From Thermoplasmata archaeon (GTDB taxonomy: Archaea; Thermoplasmatota; Thermoplasmata; GCA-020350865), in contig CP070726.1 in NCBI GenBank assembly GCA_020350865.1, positions 1,463,112 through 1,468,778 on the forward strand: 5,667 nucleotides of DNA. The letters run 5' to 3'. Positions 1-5,667 of this stretch are shown here, one piece after another; the first letter of the stretch is position 1, and every line of letters starts with the position of its first letter. A program made the position numbers and the translations under genes. A model generated the notes under the pieces. That model was given only the letters and a program-made list of their open reading frames with translations, did no database searches and was not told the origin of the DNA.

Positions 1-720
1 ACGAACTTCACTGCTCAATCCGTTGCAGTGGACGACACCTGTGAGGTCAATGCCTCGTACCCCGCTTTGGGATTGACAAACTCCACAGGCGTTCTCACCG
101 TCCTTGCCCCGAGGATAGATCACATCCGGATATTGGATGCCCCGGGCGGACTTGGGAACCTAGTGACCACGGGAATATATTCGGTATCGGAAACGGATGA
201 GTTCTACGCCGCCGCCTACAACGACTCGGGAGACTACATGTACGATGTGGAGGTCACGTGGAGCATTGATGACGAGTCAGTGGGTTTGGTTGACTCCCCG
301 GGTCTATGGACCAATTTCTCCGCACAGCAGGTGCCGCTGGATGCTGTTTGTACAATTACAGCCGCCTATACGGTTGACATCTACAACACCTCCGGCCTTT
401 TGACGGTGCTCGCCCCAAGGGTTGATTACATCCAGGTCAGGAACGCCTCGGGAGGTCTTGGGAACATTGTCACAACAGCCACATACGATGCCCAGGAAAC
501 TGACCAGTTCTATGCTGCAGCCTTCAATAATACAGTGGACTACCTGCACGATGTGGAGGTCGCCTGGGAAAGTGATGACACGGCTGTGGGGCTGGTCACA
601 AGCCCGGGCCTCTGGACAAACTTCACAGCCCAGGCTGTCACCGCTGACAGTACCTGCACTATTACTGCCACATACAGTGCAGACATCCACAACACGACCG
701 GAACCCTCAGTGTGAGGGCG
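1..720 (+). repeat. Tandem Ig-like protein repeats, about 306 bases each
   Basis: Three copies are visible: one nearly whole (1-309), one whole (310-615) and the first third of another (616-720). Landmarks recur in register: TNF(T/S)AQ at bases 1, 310 and 616; VLAPR(I/V)D at 100 and 406; GGLGN(L/I)VTT, FYAAA(Y/F)N and SPGLWTNF in each complete copy. Every copy keeps one Cys (visible residues 14, 117 and 219) and the sequons NF(T/S) and N(S/T)(T/S)G. The array probably continues upstream of the window. The closest known type is the bacterial Ig-like (BIG/invasin-like) fold; the exact family cannot be settled by eye. Confidence 0.88.
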
Positions 721-1308
721 GGTGTGGATGTCACAGCCCCGTCCCAACCGGGCCAGGCCACCCTGGAAGTTACCGGTAAGAACTCAATCACAATATCGTG
801 GCCTGCAAACACGGAGCCCGATTTGGCGGGATACAGAATCTATAGAAGAACGTCCCCCACAGAGAACTGGTCTATGATAAGAGAAGTGGATGCTAGTACC
901 ACCACATTCACAGATGATGATTTGGAGCCTGGGACCACATACTACTATACGGTCACAGCCATTGATACGGCCTCGCCTCCCAACGAATCGCCTCAGTCCC
1001 CTGTTATTTCGGCGACAACTGAGAAGCCCCAAGAGGAGTTCCCCATGATGCTGCTTGTCATCATTATCATCATCGTGGTGATTGTGGTTGTTCTGCTGCT
1101 TCTGCTGTTAGGGCGTAAGAAACCAGCAGAGGAGGCACCTCCACCTGAATACGAAGAACCCTACGAATCCCCGGAAACCCAAGAAGAAGCCATGCCCCCG
1201 ATATCGGAGGAGGAGCAGCCGGCCAAAGGATTGGAAGAGGAAGAAATATCAGAAGTACCAGAAGAGAAATCCCCGTACGAAACGGAGGACGAAACCGAAG
1301 AATACTAA
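1..1308 (+). CDS. Surface-anchored Ig-like repeat / Fn3 protein, 3' part only
   Basis: The reading frame is open from the first base, so the gene is cut at its 5' end; the GTG at base 28 lies inside a repeat and is not a real start. Of the 435 visible residues, 1-240 are Ig-like repeats of 102-103 residues (see the repeat entry). Residues 244-341 are a fibronectin type III domain (ITISWPAN, DLAGYRIYRR, TTYYYTVTAID). Residues 349-370 are a membrane helix made only of M, L, V and I, followed by GRKKP and a 60-residue Glu/Pro/Tyr-rich tail ending ETEEY. About twelve N-x-S/T sequons lie before the helix and none after it, which fits an outside N-terminus and a cytoplasmic tail. The likely role is adhesion or cell-envelope structure; no catalytic motif is visible. 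The ligand and full length are unknown. The topology is well supported; the function is inferred. Confidence 0.9.
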   Translation, partial: TNFTAQSVAVDDTCEVNASYPALGLTNSTGVLTVLAPRIDHIRILDAPGGLGNLVTTGIYSVSETDEFYAAAYNDSGDYMYDVEVTWSIDDESVGLVDSPGLWTNFSAQQVPLDAVCTITAAYTVDIYNTSGLLTVLAPRVDYIQVRNASGGLGNIVTTATYDAQETDQFYAAAFNNTVDYLHDVEVAWESDDTAVGLVTSPGLWTNFTAQAVTADSTCTITATYSADIHNTTGTLSVRAGVDVTAPSQPGQATLEVTGKNSITISWPANTEPDLAGYRIYRRTSPTENWSMIREVDASTTTFTDDDLEPGTTYYYTVTAIDTASPPNESPQSPVISATTEKPQEEFPMMLLVIIIIIVVIVVVLLLLLLGRKKPAEEAPPPEYEEPYESPETQEEAMPPISEEEQPAKGLEEEEISEVPEEKSPYETEDETEEY

Positions 1309-1386
1309 TGAACACAAATTGAATTGCGAAGTGAGTATCTACCGAATCATAATTGAGGAATAGGGCCCCCCTTTACCATCATCGTC

Positions 1387-1394
1387 TTATATAA
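1387..1394 (+). promoter_or_regulatory. Candidate archaeal TATA box (distal)
   Basis: TTATATAA is a strong match to the archaeal TATA element. With the usual spacing of about 25 bases, transcription would begin near 1415-1420 and leave a leader of about 60 bases before the ATG at 1479. It competes with the second TATA-like element downstream. Either one implies that the propeller gene has its own promoter and is not simply read through from the gene before it. Confidence 0.45.
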
Positions 1395-1436
1395 TGCCAA
1401 AGAAATATGATGGACATATAGCCACATTACGATAGA

Positions 1437-1443
1437 TTTATAT
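1437..1443 (+). promoter_or_regulatory. Candidate archaeal TATA box (proximal)
   Basis: TTTATAT in the context GATTTATATCC resembles the archaeal box A consensus. It predicts a start site near 1464-1468, which would give a very short leader of about 10-15 bases ahead of the ATG at 1479, with the GGAG motif at or near the 5' end. Sequence alone cannot decide between this and the distal element. Confidence 0.45.
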
Positions 1444-1465
1444 CCATAGGTTCAAATACGAATGT

Positions 1466-1469
1466 GGAG
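1466..1469 (+). promoter_or_regulatory. Shine-Dalgarno GGAG deciding the start at 1479
   Basis: GGAG complements the anti-Shine-Dalgarno end of archaeal 16S rRNA and lies nine bases before the ATG at 1479. The alternative in-frame GTG at 1464 overlaps this motif's neighbourhood and has no such motif upstream, so ATG 1479 is preferred. Starting at 1464 would add only five residues (VEQDS, with the first read as Met) ahead of the signal peptide. Confidence 0.6.
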
Positions 1470-1478
1470 CAAGATTCA

Positions 1479-4409
1479 ATGACCTGGATGAGCCACAAAA
1501 AGAAAGCCATGGTCTTGGCTGTCACTTGCTCATTAATGATCTCTTGTTCCTTTATACCATTTGACGTTTTAAATATAGCGAGGGGCGACCCCCCGTTTTC
1601 GGACAGCGAAAAGGTGAACAGCGATTCAGGTTCTGCCTCCCAGAGCAATCCCTCTGTTGCAGTTGATGCCTCAGGCAACGTGTATGTGGCATGGGAGGAC
1701 TACCGCAACGGCAACTGGGATGTCTTCTTTGCCAGCTCCTCCGATGGGGGAGACACTTGGCTGCACCCCAATATCCAAATCAACGACGAGGCGGACTTCA
1801 CGCATCAGTCCAAACCCGCCCTGGCCGTGGATGATTCGGGCACCATATATGCCGTATGGCAGGACCACCGTAGAGGTGACTGGGACATCTTCTTTGCCAA
1901 GTCCCTTGACGGGGGAGCCACCTGGACGACACCAAATGTGAGGATCAGCACAGGTACAAATAATAAAACCCAGAGCAGCCCCGATATAGCTCTGGATTCT
2001 GCAGGCAACATCTACGTGGTGTGGCATGACAACCGCAACAGCGACTATGACATCTACTTTGCCAGTTCCATGAACGGGGGTGTGAGTTGGACGGACCCGA
2101 ATGAAAGGGTGAACACCGATTCCTTTCCAAGTCCAAACCAAGAAAACCCTTCCATTGCTGTGAACTCAACTGGTGTAATCTATGTAGCTTGGCAGGACAT
2201 GATCAACGAAAACTGGGACATATACCTCGGGAAATCCGAGGACGGTGGCGACACCTGGTCTGATCCCAGTATAAAGGTCAACTCGGATACCACAACAACC
2301 CAGCAACGGCTTCCGAGCCTTGCAGTGGGGCCAAAGGATAATCTCTACCTGACCTGGCAGGACTACCGCAACACCATCAACAACGACATCTATTTTGCTA
2401 TGTCAGCTGACAGCGGTGTGAGCTGGACCCATCCGAATGTCAGAGTCAATGACGATATCGGCTTGGAACAGTATGAACCGTGTATTGCGGTGGGCTCCTT
2501 GGGCACCCTCTATGTAACGTGGTATGACGATCGAAACGGTGATTACGACATATACTACGCTGATTCCATTGACGGCGGGAAGACATGGACATGGCCTAAT
2601 TACAGGGTGGACGATGATCCCGACGACTATATCCAGTGGCAGCCCAGTGTGGCGGTGGGGGCAACCGGATATGTGCATGTTGTCTGGGAGGACTACCGCA
2701 GCGAACACTACGATATCTACTCTGCAAGGATAAAACAGAACCACCCCCTGCCCACGGCAGATTCGCTTTCTGTGGAAGGATTCTACGAATCAACACCCGA
2801 GATTATGCACCTCATCTCCCATGAACCCTCTTTCGGGTTCACATACAAAGATCCCAACTCCGATGATATGGCAGGATACAATGCAAGTGTGTGGGATGCG
2901 GATGGTGCGAACCTACTGTGGGAATGCAACATATCTCATACCGCATCATCCGGCTCCGAGGTGACCCTGAAATACAACACCCTGCCTTATCCCACAAACG
3001 GCCCGTCCCTGTTGGACGGCACCACATATAAATTAGTGGTCTCAGTGGAAAATGTCTCTGGAGTATGGGGAAAAGTTGCCGAAGTGGAGTTTCACTTAAA
3101 CGAGGTGTTACCTCCCCAAGCTCCGGTGACACCTTCCGATGATGCCCTCATCGCCCCCTGGGCCTCGCAGACGGTCACATGGACCTCGCCGGGTGCGGAC
3201 TCTGAAGGCGACCACCCCACCAGCTACACCTGGGAAGTGGCAGAGGATGCCGCCTTCACAACGGTCATTGAATCAGGTTCCGGTCTTGTGACGGAATCCG
3301 GTGCTTTCGATACCACTTCGGAGGGGGACTTCTTCTGGAGGGTCCACCTCACGGACGGCTGGGAGACGAGCTCCTTTGGAAATCAACCGGACGGTTATTG
3401 GAATTTTACTGCGGTTACGGGTGCTGCTCCCAATAATCCCCCCCAGATAACTAACAAGGATGCTGCGCCATCCACCGGGTTTGTGGGTGTACAAGTGGCC
3501 TTCACTTTCGAGGCTGCGGACCCGGATTCTGATCCTCTGACCTGGAGCAAGAGCTCGGGGGCCGCTTGGCTTTCAATGGGTGCAAACAACGGCACCATCT
3601 ACGGAACCCCTTCCACTTCTGACTTGGGCTCAAATCAATTCACAATCAAGGTGAGCGACGGCAAGGGGGGAAACGATACCCACACGTTCACAATCGCGGT
3701 GAACCTGCCTTCCGCATCCAACAACCCCCCCAGTATCACAAACAAGAACGAGGCACCCTCCCAGGCTGTTGCAGACGAATTTCTGACGTTCACGTTCAAT
3801 GCCACGGACCCTGATTCGGATCCGCTGACCTGGAGCAGACTGTCCGGACCCACCTGGCTGAAAATAGGCCAGGTTAACGGCACCTTATACGGGACCCCTT
3901 CCTCGGATAACGTCGGTACCAACACCTTCAATTTCCAGGTTGCGGACGGCAGGGGCGGGGCGGACAACCACTCGTTCACCATCACCGTCACCAGCCCCAG
4001 CGATGGTCAGGACGATGATGATGATGGGGATGATGGCACACCCTTCCCGTACCTGTGCATTCTTCTCATAATCATCATGGCATTAATTTTGGTAGTCCTC
4101 TTGGTCCTTCTTTTGCGCAGGAAGAAACCAAAAGAAGCCCAGACACCACCCGGTATGCCTCCCTACCCAAGTGATCACATGGCAGAGAGGCCCGAGCCGC
4201 AACGATACGAAGAGGAACCGCCACCACCTCAGGATGAGATTCCGCCTCCTGATGATTTTCCCCCGGAAGACGATATCCCTCCTCCCGATGACTTTCCTCC
4301 GGAAGACGATGTCCCTCCGCCCGACGACCTTCCTCCTGAAGACGATATTCCCCCGCCGGATGACATTTCTCCGGAAGAGGAAATCCCGCCGCCTCCCGAT
4401 GATGAATAG
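1479..4409 (+). CDS. Asp-box beta-propeller / Fn3 / cadherin-like surface protein with cytoplasmic repeat tail
   Basis: A complete gene of 976 residues. Residues 1-36 form a signal peptide (basic HKKK at 6-9, then a hydrophobic run). Residues 40-418 hold seven propeller repeats of 55-56 residues. Residues 424-543 and 544-648 are two Fn3-like domains (GYNASVWD; SYTWEVAEDAAF). Residues 652-747 and 748-840 are a pair of He_PIG/cadherin-like domains, each with DPDSDPLTWS and NGT(I/L)YGTPS. An acidic linker (844-853) leads to a membrane helix (858-879), RRKKPKE, and a Pro/Asp/Glu tail to the stop. About eleven N-x-S/T sequons lie outside the membrane. It is probably a cell-surface binding or adhesion protein. 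Asp boxes occur in sialidases, but no FRIP motif or clear sialidase catalytic set is seen, so an enzyme call is not supported. It is separated from the gene before it by 170 bases containing TATA-like elements, and it is convergent with the peptidase gene. Confidence 0.93.
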   Translation: MTWMSHKKKAMVLAVTCSLMISCSFIPFDVLNIARGDPPFSDSEKVNSDSGSASQSNPSVAVDASGNVYVAWEDYRNGNWDVFFASSSDGGDTWLHPNIQINDEADFTHQSKPALAVDDSGTIYAVWQDHRRGDWDIFFAKSLDGGATWTTPNVRISTGTNNKTQSSPDIALDSAGNIYVVWHDNRNSDYDIYFASSMNGGVSWTDPNERVNTDSFPSPNQENPSIAVNSTGVIYVAWQDMINENWDIYLGKSEDGGDTWSDPSIKVNSDTTTTQQRLPSLAVGPKDNLYLTWQDYRNTINNDIYFAMSADSGVSWTHPNVRVNDDIGLEQYEPCIAVGSLGTLYVTWYDDRNGDYDIYYADSIDGGKTWTWPNYRVDDDPDDYIQWQPSVAVGATGYVHVVWEDYRSEHYDIYSARIKQNHPLPTADSLSVEGFYESTPEIMHLISHEPSFGFTYKDPNSDDMAGYNASVWDADGANLLWECNISHTASSGSEVTLKYNTLPYPTNGPSLLDGTTYKLVVSVENVSGVWGKVAEVEFHLNEVLPPQAPVTPSDDALIAPWASQTVTWTSPGADSEGDHPTSYTWEVAEDAAFTTVIESGSGLVTESGAFDTTSEGDFFWRVHLTDGWETSSFGNQPDGYWNFTAVTGAAPNNPPQITNKDAAPSTGFVGVQVAFTFEAADPDSDPLTWSKSSGAAWLSMGANNGTIYGTPSTSDLGSNQFTIKVSDGKGGNDTHTFTIAVNLPSASNNPPSITNKNEAPSQAVADEFLTFTFNATDPDSDPLTWSRLSGPTWLKIGQVNGTLYGTPSSDNVGTNTFNFQVADGRGGADNHSFTITVTSPSDGQDDDDDGDDGTPFPYLCILLIIIMALILVVLLVLLLRRKKPKEAQTPPGMPPYPSDHMAERPEPQRYEEEPPPPQDEIPPPDDFPPEDDIPPPDDFPPEDDVPPPDDLPPEDDIPPPDDISPEEEIPPPPDDE
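1596..2732 (+). repeat. Seven Asp-box propeller repeats, about 165 bases each
   Basis: The motif P-S-[VIL]-A-V begins at bases 1650, 1815, 1980, 2148, 2313, 2478 and 2643, giving spacings of 55, 55, 56, 55, 55 and 55 codons. Each unit continues with G-x-[IVL]-Y-V-x-W-x-D-x-R and then (W/Y)-D-I-(Y/F), and six of the seven end in an Asp box of the form S-x-D-G-G-x-[TS]-W. Box 3 has Asn for the first Asp (SMNGGVSW), box 5 has Ser for the first Gly (SADSGVSW), and the seventh unit has no Asp box. The N-terminal strand FSDSEKVNSDS matches the strand that follows each Asp box (for example HPNIQINDEA), so it can complete the last blade and close a seven-bladed ring. Confidence 0.88.
3432..3998 (+). 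repeat. Tandem He_PIG/cadherin-like domains, 288-base period
   Basis: Two domains begin NNPPQITNK (3432) and NNPPSITNK (3720), exactly 96 codons apart. Both keep AP-S, F-T-F-x-A-x-DPDSDPLTWS, S-G-x-x-WL, NGT(I/L)YGTPS and DG(K/R)GG, then an alternating hydrophobic last strand. The pattern matches the putative Ig (He_PIG) / dystroglycan-type cadherin-like class; the DPDSDP stretch could bind calcium between domains, as in cadherins. The two copies differ at many positions, so the duplication is not recent. Confidence 0.8.
4239..4406 (+). repeat. 36-base tandem repeat encoding IPPPDDFPPEDD
   Basis: Units start at 4239, 4275, 4311, 4347 and (partial) 4383, an exact 36-base period. They encode IPPPDDFPPEDD twice, then VPPPDDLPPEDD, IPPPDDISPEEE and a final IPPPPDDE. 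The first two units are identical as protein yet differ at five third-codon positions. The array follows the membrane helix and RRKKPK, so it should be cytoplasmic. It is expected to be disordered and strongly negative, possibly with polyproline helix character at the PPP steps. Confidence 0.92.
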
Positions 4410-4449
4410 TAGAATTCGAGTAATCTTATGGTGAAAAGAGAAGACAGTG

Positions 4450-4485
4450 GGGTTCTGGAATGGCAGGTTCGATATTCCCCAACCC
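4450..4485 (+). terminator. Imperfect hairpin 3' of the propeller gene
   Basis: GGGTT (4450-4454) pairs with AACCC (4481-4485), and GGAAT (4457-4461) pairs with ATTCC (4474-4478). The stems are separated by a symmetric 2x2 internal loop (CT/CC) and enclose a 12-base apical loop. It begins 40 bases after the stop codon. No T run follows directly, although TTTT occurs at 4507 and 4516. It may be a 3' UTR structure or part of a termination region; function is inferred from position only. Confidence 0.35.
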
Positions 4486-4698
4486 GGGCATCGCAAATGA
4501 GCCACCTTTTGTGACTTTTCAGCCGGGAGTTCATTGTTCAGCATAAATTTGAGGCAAGATGCCAAAACCGAACAATATAGTCAAAATAGCACCTACTATT
4601 CCAATAACTTCCCCCCAAAATTGCCTACCTACCTAATTGTCATTACAATCAAATCACTTAAAAATTATGATAAATAACTGGTTATCTCAGAGAAATAT

Positions 4699-4723
4699 AA
4701 AAAAGGGGGGGGATGAACCCCCC
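4699..4723 (-). terminator. Hairpin plus T6 terminator of the peptidase gene
   Basis: Read on the minus strand, GGGGGG (4718-4723), the loop TTCAT, and CCCCCC (4707-4712 or shifted within the eight-C run) form a six-base-pair GC stem, followed at once by TTTTTT (4699-4704). It begins 16 bases after the peptidase stop codon. This has the form of an intrinsic terminator; in archaea the T run itself is usually the main signal. Confidence 0.75.
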
Positions 4724-4739
4724 TCTATCAAATATTGTC

Positions 4740-5667
4740 CTACAGTTTTGTCTCCCCTGGTATTTGATCATCTGAGATCGGGTGTTGCCATTCGTTATAC
4801 GGTGGGGGTATGGTGTCTGCCTCATATTGATGCGCCTCTTCCACTGAGACGAATCCATCGTCCACTAGGTAATCATCTGGAGCCCTCATAAGACCATCGT
4901 AAAGGTCGTAAAAGGGCGGTACTCCATAGGAACTCTCGAACTCCTTGCAGCTCAGGCAGACCAGCCTCATATCTCCAACACAGTCGGGTATGAACTCCCC
5001 TGCATGGCAGGCCATCATCTCGAAGACAAGCTTGTAGTAGGTGATCTCGTCCAGTTCGATGTCCAGTTCGTCGTCGTACCAGAAGTATAGTGGATCCCAG
5101 GGATCGAAAGGATTACCGTAGGTGCAGAACACACCGTCATACCCGTCATCCTCGTCTCTTGGTCTTGGGTCAATTAGAGGCGGGGGCCGCATTCCATCAG
5201 GATATGTTCCACCATGGTCCTTGAAGGAGATGTAGATTATATCGTCTTCGTCCGAAGGGTTGAAAGTCTGTGTAGTCACCGTGCCGTCCGAGTGTTCGAA
5301 GTCGTAGGTGCCTCCCTTTTCCAGGGCATCCAGTGCGTTCTTGACGTTCTTCCAAGTGGCGTCGCCGTCAATCCACCATTCATGAATGCCTGAGTTGTCC
5401 TCAACGGTCAAAAAGATTATGTGATCGTCGTCCCAGCCTCGTGCCAACAGATAGTTCCTCATGTCGGAGATATCGTCTTTTAGGCATAGTTCCCAGGGCT
5501 CTCGGACTGGCGCCACGAGCAATGCCCATTTAGTGGGTTTAAAGGCATAATAACCGCAGAGATGCAGCATCTCCGAAAGCTCGACGTTCCACAGCTGAGT
5601 GGTTTCAAGAGCTGAGTCGTGAAGCACTACCCACCGGAAGGCCTCATAAGCCGATACCCTGTTGTCG
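4740..5667 (-). CDS. Clan CD (legumain/caspase-like) cysteine peptidase, 3' part
   Basis: The frame runs off the right edge with no stop, so the gene is probably cut at its 5' end; the GTG at 5627 is only the first possible start in view. The 308 visible residues include a first strand KWALLVAP (46-53), then DDISDMRNYLLARGW and DDHIIFLT, typical of C13/C14-type folds. The putative catalytic His is in YISFKDHGG (codon 5214-5216) and the Cys in MMACHAGEF (codon 5007-5009), 69 residues apart. Between them, DEDDGYDG and YDDEL recall metacaspases. The ESSYG segment after the Cys is also family-like. The last 50 residues contain DGFVSVEEA and QHP, common at the end of such domains. It would cleave peptide bonds; substrate and location cannot be seen because the N-terminus is missing. 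The stop TAG at 4740 is followed by a clear terminator. Family assignment between C13 and C14 is uncertain. Confidence 0.85.
   Translation of the reverse strand, partial: DNRVSAYEAFRWVVLHDSALETTQLWNVELSEMLHLCGYYAFKPTKWALLVAPVREPWELCLKDDISDMRNYLLARGWDDDHIIFLTVEDNSGIHEWWIDGDATWKNVKNALDALEKGGTYDFEHSDGTVTTQTFNPSDEDDIIYISFKDHGGTYPDGMRPPPLIDPRPRDEDDGYDGVFCTYGNPFDPWDPLYFWYDDELDIELDEITYYKLVFEMMACHAGEFIPDCVGDMRLVCLSCKEFESSYGVPPFYDLYDGLMRAPDDYLVDDGFVSVEEAHQYEADTIPPPYNEWQHPISDDQIPGETKL

Larger units (their letters stand above)
4410..4739. other. Convergent intergenic region, no gene found
   Basis: These 330 bases separate the stops of two convergent genes. No convincing coding frame, tRNA or other RNA gene was found. 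The region holds an imperfect hairpin near the propeller gene (4450-4485), two TTTT runs (4507-4510 and 4516-4519) that could help end plus-strand transcription, an AT-rich stretch around 4640-4700, and the minus-strand terminator hairpin next to the peptidase stop. Confidence 0.7.

Noticed and set aside
1294..1305. C-terminal ETEEY, similar to the end of alpha-tubulin
   Set aside because: A short acidic ending in an already Glu/Tyr-rich tail; the likeness is most simply coincidence.
1410..1447. Imperfect inverted repeat (ATGGACATA / TATATCCAT) next to the proximal TATA box
   Set aside because: Only five plus three pairs with a mismatch in AT-rich DNA, which is close to chance; not called an operator.
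1671..2141. Minus-strand open frame opposite the propeller repeats
   Set aside because: Shadow of the repeated plus-strand coding sequence; no start signal and no recognisable domain.
1596..2732. Naming the propeller protein a sialidase
   Set aside because: Asp boxes occur in many non-enzymatic propellers, and the expected FRIP motif and catalytic residues are not evident.
4462..4485. GGTTCGATATTCC, resembling a tRNA T arm
   Set aside because: No five-base T stem forms around the loop, and no D arm, anticodon arm or acceptor stem could be found nearby.
4083..4565. Minus-strand open frames across the acidic tail region, including a Ser/Gly-rich one at 4229-4534
   Set aside because: They are the antisense of the PPPDD repeat; their low-complexity composition follows from it, and they overlap a clear plus-strand gene.
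4694..4704. ATATAAAAAA as a plus-strand TATA box for an RNA antisense to the peptidase
   Set aside because: Better explained as the T run of the minus-strand terminator; nothing downstream supports a transcript.
4637..4891. Plus-strand open frame starting in the intergenic region
   Set aside because: It runs through the minus-strand terminator into the peptidase gene, and its composition does not look like protein.

Overview
The window looks archaeal, most likely an uncultured member of the Thermoplasmatota or a related euryarchaeal group; this is an inference from style, not from a marker gene. It carries two large secreted, C-terminally membrane-anchored surface proteins built from beta-rich repeats, with many N-glycosylation sequons. 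Each has one transmembrane helix, a short Arg/Lys stop-transfer stretch, and an acidic, proline-rich cytoplasmic tail. TATA-box-like elements (TTATATAA, TTTATAT) precede the second gene, and T-run terminators are plausible. GC content is roughly half. There is no rRNA, tRNA, CRISPR or transposase in the window.

Layout: (1) Bases 1-1308, plus strand: the 3' end of a surface protein whose start lies outside the window. It has about 102-residue Ig-like repeats, one fibronectin type III domain, a membrane helix and an acidic tail ending EEY. (2) Bases 1309-1478: a spacer with two candidate TATA boxes and a Shine-Dalgarno GGAG. (3) Bases 1479-4409, plus strand: a complete protein of 976 residues with a signal peptide, seven Asp-box-type repeats that should fold as a seven-bladed beta-propeller, two Fn3-like domains, two cadherin/He_PIG-like domains, a poly-Asp linker, a membrane helix, and a tail with an exact 12-residue (36-base) tandem repeat. 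(4) Bases 4410-4739: a convergent intergenic region with a hairpin after the propeller gene and a strong hairpin-plus-T6 terminator for the opposite gene. (5) Bases 4740-5667, minus strand: the 3' part of a clan CD (legumain/caspase-like) cysteine peptidase with a visible His-Gly-Gly and Ala-Cys-His-Ala-Gly catalytic pair. The residues before this domain look like the end of a second, upstream copy of the same fold.

How they may work together: the two plus-strand proteins share one membrane topology and similar tails, so they probably display binding domains on the cell surface and may share a cytoplasmic partner. The convergent peptidase could be part of a protein-degrading or surface-processing lifestyle, but nothing in the sequence links it functionally to the other two genes.
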